The translations under genes were made by a program, and so were the position numbers. Positions 52,806-61,429 of a stretch of 64,000 nucleotides of DNA are shown in pieces (positions within the stretch are counted from its first letter, which is position 1; each line of letters starts with the position of its first letter). The stretch lies in the NCBI GenBank assembly GCA_965199005.1, contig CBDAQK010000004.1:62001-126000 (forward strand), in the 5' to 3' direction. Below the pieces are notes generated by a model, which saw nothing but the letters and a program-made list of their open reading frames with translations, had not been told where the DNA came from and did not search any database. Origin of the DNA: LMUY01 sp965199005. GTDB lineage: Bacteria > Pseudomonadota > Alphaproteobacteria > Acetobacterales > Acetobacteraceae.

Positions 52806-53777
52806 ATGGACGGGGGGCAAGGCTTGGCGCGCGGCGACATACCGGCGAGGCTGCCCCTGCGGTGCACCATGGAGGCGGATGAGAGCCTGTCGGGTCTCGT
52901 GCAGCGCCTGGCGTTGCGGAACGGCATGGGCAGTGCGGGTGAAGTTCTCAGGCTTGCAGGCATCGGATCCTTGCCCCTGCTGGATCCTTCGACGGACGAG
53001 CTGGAACGTCTGGCTGCGGTGAGCGGGGTGGACATAGGCCAGTTGGCCATGGCGGTTCTAAGGACGGATAACGAAGGTAGCTGGGTCAACGGGTTCTTGA
53101 TGGACGGGGTGAGCCTGCCACGGGAATGGCTGTTGCCCGGTCTGCGAATATGCCCCGCCTGTCTGGCGGACTCGCCTCATCATCGACGCCGTTGGCATCT
53201 CGGTGCGCTTGGGACCTGTCCTGATCATGGCGAACACCTGATAGCCAAGTGTCCTGGTTGTCGTGCCGGGCTGACGTGGCATCGGCGCTTGCTGCCGCAT
53301 TGCCATTGCGGTGCGGACCTGCGCAGGCAGGCGTCGGGCGATGCCGCGTCGGACGAGGCGGACGGGTGGCTGGCGGACCTGGGCCGGGGCAGGCGCGGGC
53401 CGCGTCTTCTGGCGGCATGGCCCTTCGTTCCGGCCGTCGAGTTTGCAGCCGCCGTTGGCGAGGTTCTGCTGGGCAAGCGTGCTGGCGTGGCGCTGGTCGC
53501 GCCTGCCGGGGTCGGGGTTGGCTGCCTCCAGGCAGGATACCGGGCGCTGGACGGGGACATGGAACGTCTTGATCTGACCATTCAAGATGCTCTCGACGGT
53601 CCTGGAGCGGTCGCCGTCTACGGCGGCCTGTCACGGCTGCTGCGAGCAACCCCAGACATCGGCGGGGAACTGCTGGTCCCGTTTTCTATCTTGTTCGACC
53701 TGCATTTCCAGAAAGCCCGCAAGCAGGTGATGGCAGCCGTTCCTGGCTCGCCGCTCGGTGAGGCGGGACGTCGTTAG
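52806..53777 (+). CDS. tniQ2: second TniQ-family protein, short form
   Basis: A 323-residue TniQ protein. The start of the domain reads CTMEADESLSGLVQRLALRNGMG and the zinc-binding region has RICPACLADSPHHRRRWHLGALGTCPDHGEHLIAKCPGC and PHCHCG. It lacks the long C-terminal HTH array of the first tniQ. Two TniQ proteins in one element often provide two target pathways, one fixed site and one mobile or RNA-guided; no cas genes are present here. ATG 52806 and 52869 are both possible starts, the latter nearer the conserved part. The gene is the last of the tns series. Confidence 0.85.
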   Translation: MDGGQGLARGDIPARLPLRCTMEADESLSGLVQRLALRNGMGSAGEVLRLAGIGSLPLLDPSTDELERLAAVSGVDIGQLAMAVLRTDNEGSWVNGFLMDGVSLPREWLLPGLRICPACLADSPHHRRRWHLGALGTCPDHGEHLIAKCPGCRAGLTWHRRLLPHCHCGADLRRQASGDAASDEADGWLADLGRGRRGPRLLAAWPFVPAVEFAAAVGEVLLGKRAGVALVAPAGVGVGCLQAGYRALDGDMERLDLTIQDALDGPGAVAVYGGLSRLLRATPDIGGELLVPFSILFDLHFQKARKQVMAAVPGSPLGEAGRR

Positions 53778-53946
53778 ATTAGGTGTGGTGTTCCGTCCCG
53801 GGCAGCGTATCCTGGCTGATGGGATGCCCTTTCACGAGCTTGATGGCGAGTGCATTGCAGGCGATTATCTGTCGGGCCAACGTTCATTGCAGGGTTTTGT
53901 GGCAGGAGTTGCAGGTTTTATCTGGCAGAGGAATGTGCGAGATTGA
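53758..53946 (+). CDS. short ORF over the transposon end, doubtful
   Basis: A 62-residue frame overlapping the end of tniQ2. Part of it (FRPGQRILADGMPFHELDGE) resembles the N-terminal beta-strand segment of Mu/TnsB-type transposases, but no other transposase part follows. Three of the four transposon-end sites lie inside it, so the frame may be an accident of the end sequence. Confidence 0.2.
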   Translation: MRRDVVRLGVVFRPGQRILADGMPFHELDGECIAGDYLSGQRSLQGFVAGVAGFIWQRNVRD

Positions 53947-53992
53947 GCCTTTTTAGTGGGTTGAAATTGTGCGGTTTATCAGTCGCGCTACA
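53853..53992 (-). mobile_element. Tn7-like transposon end with four TnsB-type sites
   Basis: Four similar sites lie in the same orientation just after tniQ2. Written on the minus strand (inward) they are GACTGATAAACCGCACAATT (53984-53965), GCCAGATAAAACCTGCAACT (around 53926-53907), GCCACAAAACCCTGCAATG (53903-53885) and GACAGATAATCGCCTGCAATG (53873-53853). The outermost is preceded by TGTAGCGC, so the terminus would be 5'-TGTAGCGCGACTGATAA at 53992. This recalls the Tn7 end layout: TGT, 8 bp, then a GACAATAA-type TnsB site. Bases 53993-53997 are TTTTT, a possible target duplication. The opposite end has not been found. Confidence 0.6.
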
Positions 53993-54153
53993 TTTTTGTA
54001 GGTAGGTCCTATTTTTGCGGTCTGACGTCGAGGCGACCGGCCCGACCAAAGTCAGGAGGAGCGTGGAGGCGAGCAGTCGATGAGAGCAGCAGGGAACAGA
54101 ATACAAGCAGCCACCGTAGCAAACACGCGTCGTATGGAGACTGTCCTCTCCAT

Positions 54154-54447
54154 CTAATTTAGGCTCCGACATTCAGAGACGGCTGTAGTATCGACATCGC
54201 TTCCGGACATGCTGAATAAACACAGCGCCCACTTATGGTCCTTCCGTAAGGTATAAACGAAGCCCGCGATCCCGGACGTCATGCTGGTGATCTCATAGTC
54301 ATCATCCAACAACGCCTCGAGAGACTTGTCGATCTTGACGAATTTGCTGGACTGACCGCCCATGACTTTCAGCGGCTCGGCTTGAGTGGGTGATGCGACT
54401 CCAAACCAAAACCCAACGACCAAAATAAACCGGTTCACAATCAGCAC
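54154..54447 (-). CDS. small secreted protein, unknown
   Basis: A 97-residue protein with a signal peptide (VNRFILVVGFWFGVASPTQA) and a mature part of about 75 residues (PLKVMGGQSSKFVKIDKSLEALLDDDYEITSM) with two Cys near the C-terminus (LCLFSMSG and SECRSLN). The GTG at 54447 is used because it starts the signal peptide. The gene points toward the transposon end. GC content is lower than in its neighbours. No family is recognised. Confidence 0.55.
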   Translation of the reverse strand: MLIVNRFILVVGFWFGVASPTQAEPLKVMGGQSSKFVKIDKSLEALLDDDYEITSMTSGIAGFVYTLRKDHKWALCLFSMSGSDVDTTAVSECRSLN

Positions 54448-54632
54448 TTTATTTCGACTCCGCAAAATTGTTGCCGCCCGCCGCAATTCGTTAAATTGGG
54501 CTAGTCTGCCGGCGCTGCACTCGGATGGCGAATCACACGGCACCGCTGCTGATGCGGTGCTCGAACCAAATCCGAACCGCTCACCCGCATGGCACAGCTG
54601 CCGCAGCAAACATCCGCATCGACCTTGTCATT

Positions 54633-54652
54633 ATCATAACCATGCTTATGAT
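54633..54652. promoter_or_regulatory. MarR-type operator candidate
   Basis: ATCATAA-CCATGC-TTATGAT is a perfect 7-bp inverted repeat ending directly before the marR ATG at 54653, in a short AT-rich stretch. Its size and placement fit an autoregulatory MarR site overlapping the translation start region. Confidence 0.6.
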
Positions 54653-55162
54653 ATGCATATGGATGATCCGGTATCCGCCGCGCCCGACGCCAGCCTGCCC
54701 GCGCGAAGCGTAGGCTACCGGCTCTGGATGCTGCGGCATGCTTGGACGCGTCAGGTGGAGGCGGTGTTGGCGTCCACCGGGCTGACGCACATGCAGTTCT
54801 TCCTGCTGCGCGCGTGCGAGCACGTGGCGCTCACCGGGCAGGTGCCGTCGCAAACCCAGCTGGCGGATTTCCTCCACGTGGACCGCATGACGGTCAGCAA
54901 GGTGGTCCGCACGCTGGAGGCGCGGCGTGCCATTACCCGCGCCGCCCACCCCGATGACCCGCGGGCCAATGGCGTCGAACTGACGGACAAAGGCACGGAC
55001 TTGCTCAGCCAAGCCACCCGGCTGGTCCTGGCGGAGCAGGACCGCTTCTTCGGCCGCCTCGGCGCCGACGGCCGGGTGCGTTTTGAAACCATGATCGACC
55101 AACTGCTCGACCAGACCGGCCTGTGTGCTGCCGGCCCACCCAGCAAAATGGAGACCCCGTGA
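54653..55162 (+). CDS. MarR-family regulator of the emrAB operon
   Basis: A 169-residue MarR-type winged-helix repressor. The recognition region is TQLADFLHVDRMTVSKVVRTLEARRAITRAAHPDDPRANGVELTDKG (residues about 72-118), with the wing Asp-Pro-Arg motif of the family. It begins in a palindromic operator candidate and overlaps the emrA start by 1 nt (TGATG), so it is probably autoregulated and controls the efflux genes behind it. Ligands are likely phenolic or hydrophobic compounds, as for EmrR. ATG 54659 is an alternative start. Confidence 0.87.
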   Translation: MHMDDPVSAAPDASLPARSVGYRLWMLRHAWTRQVEAVLASTGLTHMQFFLLRACEHVALTGQVPSQTQLADFLHVDRMTVSKVVRTLEARRAITRAAHPDDPRANGVELTDKGTDLLSQATRLVLAEQDRFFGRLGADGRVRFETMIDQLLDQTGLCAAGPPSKMETP

Positions 55163-56325
55163 TGGACGGTTCCAACCCCGTGACCGCCGAGCGCGTCAAC
55201 GTCACCCACGCCGCCCCGGCCGTGTTCGTGGAGCCGCGGCGGCGGCCAGCCTGGGGCAAGCGCGCCCTGTTCGCCGTGGCCGGGCTGGCGGTGCTCGCGG
55301 GGGCCGGCCGCTATGGCATCCAGTGGTGGACGGATGGCCGCTTCACCGTCACCACCGATGACGCGTACCTGCAGGCCGACATGGTCGCCGTGTCCGCCCG
55401 CGTCGCCGGGCAGGTGGCGGAGGTGTTGGTCGGCGACAACCAGCTCGTCCGCCGGGGTGACGTCCTGCTGCGGCTGGACGACCGGGATTTGCGGGCCGCC
55501 GCGCAGGGCGCGCTGGCGGATGTCGCGTCCGCGCAGGCCGACATCGCGGCGTTGGGCGCGCAACTCCGCTTGCAGGGCTCCACCGTCACCGCGTCCGATG
55601 CCGACGTGGCCAGCGCCGACGCCTCGGCCACCTTCGCCAAGGCGGAGTCGTCCCGCTACGCCGACCTGGTGCGGACGGGCAGCGGCTCGGTGCAGCGCGC
55701 CCAGCAGGCGGAGGCGGATATCCGCGGCCGCGATGCCGCGGCGTTGCGGGCCCGCGCCGTCGCCGACGGGTCGCGCAAGCAGATCGCCGTGTTGCAGGCG
55801 CAGCTGGGCCGGGCGCAGGCGGCCTTGCTGCGGGCCCAGGCCGCGGCGGACCAGGCCGCGCTGAACCTGTCCTATGGCACCGTCACCGCGCCGGTGGACG
55901 GGGCGGTGGGTGATCGGTCCGTTCGGGCGGGCCAATACGTCCAGCCCGGCACGCGGATGCTGAACGTCGTGCCGATGGCGGGCGGGCTCTACGTCATCGC
56001 CAACTTCAAGGAAACGCAGCTCGCCCGGATGGGCGCCGGCGAGGCCGTCGCGGTGGACGTGGACATGTTGGGCGGCCAGCCCCTGAAGGGTGTGGTCGAC
56101 AGCCTGGCGCCCGGCAGCGGCTCCACCTTCGCGCTGCTGCCGCCCGAGAACGCCACGGGCAACTTCACCAAGATCGTGCAGCGCGTGCCGGTCCGCATCC
56201 GCCTGCTGCCGGATGATCGGCTGGCGCAGCTGCGGCCCGGCCTGTCCGCCACGGCCACCGTGGACCCGCGCACGGCGCCCCCGGGCCCGCTGCAAACCCA
56301 ATACGTCCCGAACGCCGGGCCGTGA
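55162..56325 (+). CDS. emrA: EmrA/HlyD membrane fusion protein
   Basis: A 387-residue periplasmic adaptor. A single N-terminal membrane helix (ALFAVAGLAVLAGAGRYGIQWW) is followed by the biotinyl-lipoyl half-motif TTDDAYLQADMVAVSARVAGQVAEVLVGDNQLVRRGDVLLRLD, a long alpha-hairpin coiled coil (residues about 115-235) and the second half TVTAPVDGAVGDRSVRAGQYVQPG. This is the EmrA type of HlyD protein, joining an inner-membrane MFS pump to an outer-membrane channel. It overlaps marR and emrB at both ends. No TolC-like gene is in view. Confidence 0.9.
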   Translation: MDGSNPVTAERVNVTHAAPAVFVEPRRRPAWGKRALFAVAGLAVLAGAGRYGIQWWTDGRFTVTTDDAYLQADMVAVSARVAGQVAEVLVGDNQLVRRGDVLLRLDDRDLRAAAQGALADVASAQADIAALGAQLRLQGSTVTASDADVASADASATFAKAESSRYADLVRTGSGSVQRAQQAEADIRGRDAAALRARAVADGSRKQIAVLQAQLGRAQAALLRAQAAADQAALNLSYGTVTAPVDGAVGDRSVRAGQYVQPGTRMLNVVPMAGGLYVIANFKETQLARMGAGEAVAVDVDMLGGQPLKGVVDSLAPGSGSTFALLPPENATGNFTKIVQRVPVRIRLLPDDRLAQLRPGLSATATVDPRTAPPGPLQTQYVPNAGP

Positions 56326-57878
56326 GCGGCATCAGCCTGGCGCGGCCGCTCGCCATGCCGGCCAAGGCGTCCACGCGGGATTGGATCGCCTTCATCGGCG
56401 GCTCGCTCGGCGCCTTCATGGCGGTGCTGGACATCCAGATCACCAACAGCAGCCTGGCGGACATCCAGGGCACGCTCGGCGCCAGCCTGGACGAGGGCAG
56501 CTGGATCAGCACCGGCTACCTGATCGCCGAGATCGTCGTGATCCCCATGACAGGCTGGCTCAGCGGCGTGTTCGGGCTGAAGCGCTATCTGATGGTCAAC
56601 GCGGTGCTTTTCCTCGTCTTCTCGCTGCTCTGCGGCCTGGCGACCGATTTGAGCCAGATGGTGCTGTTCCGCGTGGGCCAGGGCTTCACCGGCGGCGTGC
56701 TGATCCCGACCGCGTTCACCATCATGCTGCTGCGCATCCCGCCGTCCCAGCGCGGCATCGCCGGCGCCATCTTCGGCCTCACCGTCACCTTTGCGCCCGC
56801 CATCGGCCCCAGCATCGGCGGCTGGCTGACCGAGACGTATTCCTGGCATTTCATCTTCTACATCAACGTGCTGCCCGGCATGCTGCTGCTGGCGATGATC
56901 TGGTGGGGGCTGGACGCACAGCCGATGAAGCTGGAGCGGCTGGCGCGCGGCGATTACGGCGGCATCCTCTGCATGGCGGTCGGCCTGGCCAGCCTGGAAT
57001 ACGTGCTGGAGGAGGGGCAGCGGAAGGATTGGTTCGGCGACGACCGCATCGTGCTGTGCGCCGCCATGGCCGCGGTGTTCCTGGTCGCCTTCATCACCAT
57101 CGAGCTGTGGCGGCGCGAGCCGTTCATCGACCTGCGCCTGTTGCGCAAACGCTCGCTGTGGGTGGCGTGCGCCATCAACTTCGCCACCGGGTTGGGGCTA
57201 TATGGCTCCATCTACATCCTGCCGCTCTACCTTTCGCGGGTGCAGGGCTACAATGCCCTCCAGATCGGGGAGGTCCAGATGTGGATGGGGCTGCCGCAGC
57301 TCGCCATCCTGCCCTTCCTCCCGGTCCTGTCCAAGCGGATCGATAGCCGCATCCTGCTCGCCTTCGGGATCGGGCTGTTCGCCGCCAGCTGCTTCATGAA
57401 CGGCTACATGTCGGCCGACACCGCCATCGACCAGCTGAAATGGTCGCAGCTGGTACGCGCCCTCGGGCAGCCCTTCATCATCGCCCCGCTGTCGCAGATG
57501 GCGACGGTGGGCATCCTGCCCGCCCAGGCCGGCGCGGCTAGCGCGTTGTTCAACATGATGCGCAACATCGGCGGCAGCGTCGGCATCGCCCTGCTGGCCA
57601 CGGCGGCGGAACACCGGGAGCAGTGGCACTTCTCCGCCATTGCCGAGCGGGTGACGGTCAACTCGACCTATCTGGCCGAATATCTGGGCCGCATGGCGAG
57701 CGTGGTGGGCCCGGACCGCGCCGTGGCGACGCTGGCCAACACCGTACGCCAGCAAGCGACCGTGATGGGGTATGCCGACTGCTTCACCTTGATCGGCGTG
57801 GCGCTGGCGGCCAGCGTGCTCGGCGTGGCGTTCCTCTCCCGCCCCGGCGGCGCCGGGGCGGGCGGCGGCGCGCATTAG
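56322..57878 (+). CDS. emrB: EmrB/QacA-family (DHA2) drug:H+ antiporter
   Basis: A 518-residue MFS pump with about 14 hydrophobic segments. Family motifs include LDIQITNSSLADIQGTLGAS in helix 1 (motif D1), GWLSGVFGLKRYLM in loop 2-3 (motif A), GFTGGVLIPTAFTIML and FGLTVTFAPAIGPSIGGWLTE (motif C). It works with the EmrA protein encoded just upstream, whose stop it overlaps by 4 nt (GTGA start). Substrates are probably hydrophobic toxic compounds. Confidence 0.92.
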   Translation: MSGISLARPLAMPAKASTRDWIAFIGGSLGAFMAVLDIQITNSSLADIQGTLGASLDEGSWISTGYLIAEIVVIPMTGWLSGVFGLKRYLMVNAVLFLVFSLLCGLATDLSQMVLFRVGQGFTGGVLIPTAFTIMLLRIPPSQRGIAGAIFGLTVTFAPAIGPSIGGWLTETYSWHFIFYINVLPGMLLLAMIWWGLDAQPMKLERLARGDYGGILCMAVGLASLEYVLEEGQRKDWFGDDRIVLCAAMAAVFLVAFITIELWRREPFIDLRLLRKRSLWVACAINFATGLGLYGSIYILPLYLSRVQGYNALQIGEVQMWMGLPQLAILPFLPVLSKRIDSRILLAFGIGLFAASCFMNGYMSADTAIDQLKWSQLVRALGQPFIIAPLSQMATVGILPAQAGAASALFNMMRNIGGSVGIALLATAAEHREQWHFSAIAERVTVNSTYLAEYLGRMASVVGPDRAVATLANTVRQQATVMGYADCFTLIGVALAASVLGVAFLSRPGGAGAGGGAH

Positions 57879-57925
57879 GGCTGCACCGCTGTACCATCGC
57901 AATCCGAGAGTCCTATTGGCCGTTC

Positions 57926-58918
57926 GTGGAACCTGACCTCACCCTCCGCGACATGGGCTCCTTCTTCGTGGGCGGCCGCACGGTCGACACGACGGGCGCG
58001 CCGGTGGAGCAGCACGTGCTCGCGCGCAACGGGGTCCCCGTCCGCATCGACCCAAACGGCACGACCTGGCTGGGGCAGATGTACGTGCACTACGCCATCC
58101 CCGCCGCGGCCCGCCGGCCGCCGGTGCTGTTCTGGCACGGCGGCTCCTTGACGGGCGCGACGTGGGAAACGACGCCGGATGGCCGCGAAGGCTGGTTCAA
58201 CCGATTCCTGCGGCTCGGCTGGCCCTGCTACAACGTGGACGCGGTGGAGCGCGGCCGCTCCGGCTGGGCGCCGCGCGACCCGCATTTCGCCGCCCCCGCC
58301 TTGCTGCGCACCTGGCAGGACAGCTTCACCCAGTTCCGCATCGGCCGTCCGGTGCGCGACGGCAGCCTCGCCAGCCTGCGGGCCGCCGCCTATCCGGACT
58401 GCCGCTTCCCGCTGGACGCGTTCGGCGCGTTCATGCGCCAGGTTGTGCCCCGCTGGTCCACGACGGACGAGCTGGCGGTGGACGCCTATTGCCAGCTGCT
58501 GGAGAAAGTCGGCCCGGCGGTCATCGTGGCGCATTCCCAGGGCGGCGCGTTCGCCTTCCGCGCGGCGGAGCGCTGTCCCGGCGCCGTCGCCGCCATCATC
58601 GCCGTCGAGCCGGCGCAGGGCGGGCTGACAGACGGCGCCGCGCTGGCCGGCATCCCCGTGCTGGCGGTGTATGGCGACCACCTTGCCCTGGACGCGCGCT
58701 GGCCCGCCATCCGCGCCCGCACCGACCGCTACCTTGCGTCCGCCGCGACCGCCGGGGCCCAGATCGACGTGATGGACTTGCCGCAGCGTGACATCCGCGG
58801 CAACTCCCATATGCTGATGATGGAAAACAACAACGCCGAGGTGGCGTTGCTGGTCCACAGCTGGTTGCAGACGCGTTTGCCGGTAAGCCCCGCCCAAGAG
58901 GAGCCACGTCATGTCTGA
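57926..58918 (+). CDS. alpha/beta hydrolase
   Basis: A 330-residue alpha/beta-hydrolase-fold enzyme. The oxyanion region is VLFWHGGSLTGATWE. The nucleophile elbow is VAHSQGGAF near residue 202 (Ser). Asp in VYGDHLALD and His in RGNSHMLMMENNN complete the probable triad. The family includes esterases with a PNGTTWLGQMYVHYAIP lead sequence. The GTG at 57926 begins the conserved sequence; ATG 57953 is an alternative. The downstream MFS gene overlaps it by 8 nt, so hydrolysis and uptake of one substrate is a fair inference. Confidence 0.82.
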   Translation: MEPDLTLRDMGSFFVGGRTVDTTGAPVEQHVLARNGVPVRIDPNGTTWLGQMYVHYAIPAAARRPPVLFWHGGSLTGATWETTPDGREGWFNRFLRLGWPCYNVDAVERGRSGWAPRDPHFAAPALLRTWQDSFTQFRIGRPVRDGSLASLRAAAYPDCRFPLDAFGAFMRQVVPRWSTTDELAVDAYCQLLEKVGPAVIVAHSQGGAFAFRAAERCPGAVAAIIAVEPAQGGLTDGAALAGIPVLAVYGDHLALDARWPAIRARTDRYLASAATAGAQIDVMDLPQRDIRGNSHMLMMENNNAEVALLVHSWLQTRLPVSPAQEEPRHV

Positions 58919-60251
58919 GATGATGCCCGAACTCATGCCCACCGAACGCCAGGTCATCCGCAAGCTGGCCATCCGGCTGATGCCGTTCGTGACGGCGGGC
59001 TATTTCCTCGCCTCCCTGGACCGGGTGAATGTCGGCTTCGCGGCCTTGCAGATGAACAAGGATATCGGCCTCAGCTCGGCCGCGTTCGGGTTCGGCGCCG
59101 GGCTGTTCTTCGTGGCCTACTGCCTGTTCGCCGTGCCGTGCAACCTGATGATGGTGCGGATCGGCGCGCGGCGCTGGCTGTCCTTCGTGATGATCGCGTG
59201 GGGGTTGATCTCGGCCAGCATGGTGTTCACCACCGGGCCTTATTCGTTCTACGCGCTGCGCTTCCTGCTCGGCATTGCCGAGGCCGGGTTCTTTCCCGGC
59301 GTGATCTATTTCCTGACCCTGTGGTTCCCGACGCATCACCGCAGCCGCATGGTGGCGATCCTGATGATGGCGCTGCCGGTGTCCAGCGTGCTCGGCTCGC
59401 CGCTATCGGCGTCCTTGCTGCTGACGGATGGCTGGCTGGGGATACGCGGTTGGCACTGGCTGTTCATCATCGAGGGCCTGCCCGCCGTGCTGATGGGCAT
59501 CGGCTGCGCGCTGGTGCTGCCGCGTTCGATCCCCACCGCGCGTTTCCTCGATAGCGGGGAAAAGGCGTGGCTGGAACGCGAGATCGCCAATACGCCGCAG
59601 CCCGGCTCCATCGGTGGGTCGCTGTCGTTCTGGCAGGTCATGAGCAACAAATACGTGCTGCTGCTGACGCTGATCTATATCGGCGGCACGTCCGTCACCA
59701 ACGCGCTGGCGCTGTGGCAGCCGCAGATCATCAAGGCCTACAACCTCACCACGATGGAGGTGGGGCTGCTGAACTCGGTGCCCTTCGCCATCGCCAGCGT
59801 GGCGATGTATTTCTGGGCCACGCATTCCGACCGCACGGGCGAGCGCACCCTGCACACGGCGCTGCCGCTTGGCCTGGCCACCATCGGGCTGGTCTGCACC
59901 ATGCTGGTGCATTCGCTGGTGCCGATGATCCTGGTGCTGTGCGTCGTCATCATGTCGGCGTCCATGATCAAGGGGCCATTCTGGGCGTTGGCGACGGAAA
60001 TGCTGCCGGTGAGCATCTCCGCCGTGGCCATCGGGCAGATCAACTCGCTGAACAACCTCGGCGTGTTCGGCGCGACCTACGCGATCGGCGCGATCCGGCA
60101 GGCGACGGGCAGCTTCACCTTCGCGATGTTGCCCTTCGTCGGCGTATGCGCGATCGCCGGGCTGGTTTCGCTCTGGATCGGGCGGGTGCGGGGGCGCGAT
60201 GGCTCCGCCCTCGCGATGGCGCGGCGCCCGATTGTAGGCGCAGCGGATTGA
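58911..60251 (+). CDS. MFS transporter, anion:cation symporter (ACS) family
   Basis: A 446-residue 12-helix transporter of the ACS family (phthalate, hexuronate and tartrate type). Recognisable parts are FLASLDRVNVGFAALQMNKDIGLSSAAFGFGAGLFFVAYCLF, the loop MMVRIGARRW, GIAEAGFFPGVIYFLTLWFP and GWHWLFIIEGLPAVLMG, all characteristic. It would take up an organic acid, possibly the product or substrate of the hydrolase encoded immediately upstream, whose end it overlaps. Confidence 0.88.
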   Translation: MSEMMPELMPTERQVIRKLAIRLMPFVTAGYFLASLDRVNVGFAALQMNKDIGLSSAAFGFGAGLFFVAYCLFAVPCNLMMVRIGARRWLSFVMIAWGLISASMVFTTGPYSFYALRFLLGIAEAGFFPGVIYFLTLWFPTHHRSRMVAILMMALPVSSVLGSPLSASLLLTDGWLGIRGWHWLFIIEGLPAVLMGIGCALVLPRSIPTARFLDSGEKAWLEREIANTPQPGSIGGSLSFWQVMSNKYVLLLTLIYIGGTSVTNALALWQPQIIKAYNLTTMEVGLLNSVPFAIASVAMYFWATHSDRTGERTLHTALPLGLATIGLVCTMLVHSLVPMILVLCVVIMSASMIKGPFWALATEMLPVSISAVAIGQINSLNNLGVFGATYAIGAIRQATGSFTFAMLPFVGVCAIAGLVSLWIGRVRGRDGSALAMARRPIVGAAD

Positions 60252-60275
60252 GGGCGGGGCAGGGCGGAGTGCGCC

Positions 60276-60920
60276 ATGGCTCGTAGGTCGGTGGCCGTGT
60301 CGTTGCTGTCGGGGCTCGCCCTCGGCGCCTGTTCCGTCGTCGGCATCCGCAGCGGCACGGAGGAACCGCGCTACACCGTGCTGCAGGCCCAGGGGCCGCT
60401 GGAAATCCGCGCCTACCAGCCTCGGCTGGCAGCCGAGACGGATGTGGCGGGGGACGAGTATGCCGCGCGCGGCGACGGATTCCGGCGGTTGGCCCGCTAC
60501 ATATTCGGCGGCAACTCCAGCGCGGTCAGCATCGCGATGACGGCACCGGTGGCGCAGGCCGGCGGCGGGCAGACGATCGCCATGACGGCGCCCGTCGGCC
60601 AGGACCAGCCGGCGCCCGGCGTATGGCGCATCCGATTCTTCATGCCGGCCGAATACACCGCGGCCACCTTGCCTCGCCCGAACGACACGGCGATCAAGAT
60701 CGTTACCGTCCCGGCCGAGACCTACGGCGTGTACCGCTACACCGGCTCCATTGATTCAGCGGCGACCGCTGCGGCCAGCCGTGAGTTGCTGCAGCGGCTG
60801 CAAGGCAGCGGCTGGGCGCCGGATGGCGCGCCAGTCGCGTGGTTCTATGATCCCCCGTGGACGTTACCCTTCTTGCGCCGCAACGAGGCTGCGGTCCGGG
60901 TGTCCAAGCCGCCGGTCTGA
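60276..60920 (+). CDS. SOUL haem-binding family lipoprotein
   Basis: A 214-residue SOUL-domain protein. It begins with a lipoprotein signal (SVAVSLLSGLALGACSVVG, lipobox Cys near residue 19). The domain shows YTVLQAQGPLEIRAYQPRLAAET, ARYIFGGNSSAVSIAMTAPV, IAMTAPVGQ, WRIRFFMPAEY and YGVYRYTG, the standard SOUL signatures. SOUL proteins bind haem or related tetrapyrroles; bacterial roles are poorly known. The gene is free-standing, 24 bp after the MFS gene. Confidence 0.88.
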   Translation: MARRSVAVSLLSGLALGACSVVGIRSGTEEPRYTVLQAQGPLEIRAYQPRLAAETDVAGDEYAARGDGFRRLARYIFGGNSSAVSIAMTAPVAQAGGGQTIAMTAPVGQDQPAPGVWRIRFFMPAEYTAATLPRPNDTAIKIVTVPAETYGVYRYTGSIDSAATAAASRELLQRLQGSGWAPDGAPVAWFYDPPWTLPFLRRNEAAVRVSKPPV

Positions 60921-60930
60921 CTGGTTCATT

Positions 60931-61028
60931 CTCCCTCTCCCTCTAGGAGAGGGTCGGGGTGAGGGTCCGATGCGCAGGACCGTGCACTTCGCCCTCACCC
61001 AACCCTCTCCCGGAGGGAGAGGGCTTTT
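60931..61028. repeat. palindromic CCCTCTCC-type intergenic repeat/terminator
   Basis: The strand pair GAGAGGGTCGGGGTGAGGG (60946 on) and CCCTCACCCAACCCTCTC (60992 on) forms a long stem, with a second hairpin CCCTCTCCCGGAGGGAGAGGG followed by CTTTTT (61024-61029). This is the widespread palindromic element found between proteobacterial genes and probably acts as a bidirectional terminator between the convergent SOUL and DUF3140 genes. Confidence 0.75.
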
Positions 61029-61051
61029 TGGACGGGTGGACGGCGGCTGTG

Positions 61052-61417
61052 TCACTTCAGCGGGTCGTGGCCCCAGTTCATCAGGGATTTGCGCCACCGG
61101 GTGTCGCTCACGTCGCCGTCCGGACGCTGCTTGCTGTGGCGATGTACGTAGCCGACGACTTTGCGCATCGCGGCATAGTCGTCATCGTCCAGTTCGGCGG
61201 CTTTCTTGGCATGCAGGTCCAGGATGCGGCGGCCCATCTCGTGCCCGACCGCTTCGTGTTCGCCGGGCTCCGTCACCTTGTCGCCCTCATGGGTCATGCC
61301 GACGCCCTTGCTTTCCGCCGTCTCCAGCCAGGCCTTCAACGCCGACGGCGGCATGTTGACCACCGACTTGAACGCCTGGGCGATGCTGTGCCGCTCGTCC
61401 TTGTTCAGTTCTGTCAT
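61052..61417 (-). CDS. DUF3140 family protein
   Basis: A 121-residue DUF3140 protein, about the family's normal length. The conserved pattern includes MPPSALKAWLETAESKGVG, GHEMGRRILDLHAKK and MRKVVGYVHRHSKQRP, ending in WRKSLMNWGHDP. It is helical, cytoplasmic and probably DNA-associated. It is co-directional with a small disordered protein 12 bp upstream. No function is established. Confidence 0.85.
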   Translation of the reverse strand: MTELNKDERHSIAQAFKSVVNMPPSALKAWLETAESKGVGMTHEGDKVTEPGEHEAVGHEMGRRILDLHAKKAAELDDDDYAAMRKVVGYVHRHSKQRPDGDVSDTRWRKSLMNWGHDPLK

Positions 61418-61429
61418 CGATCTCCGCCC

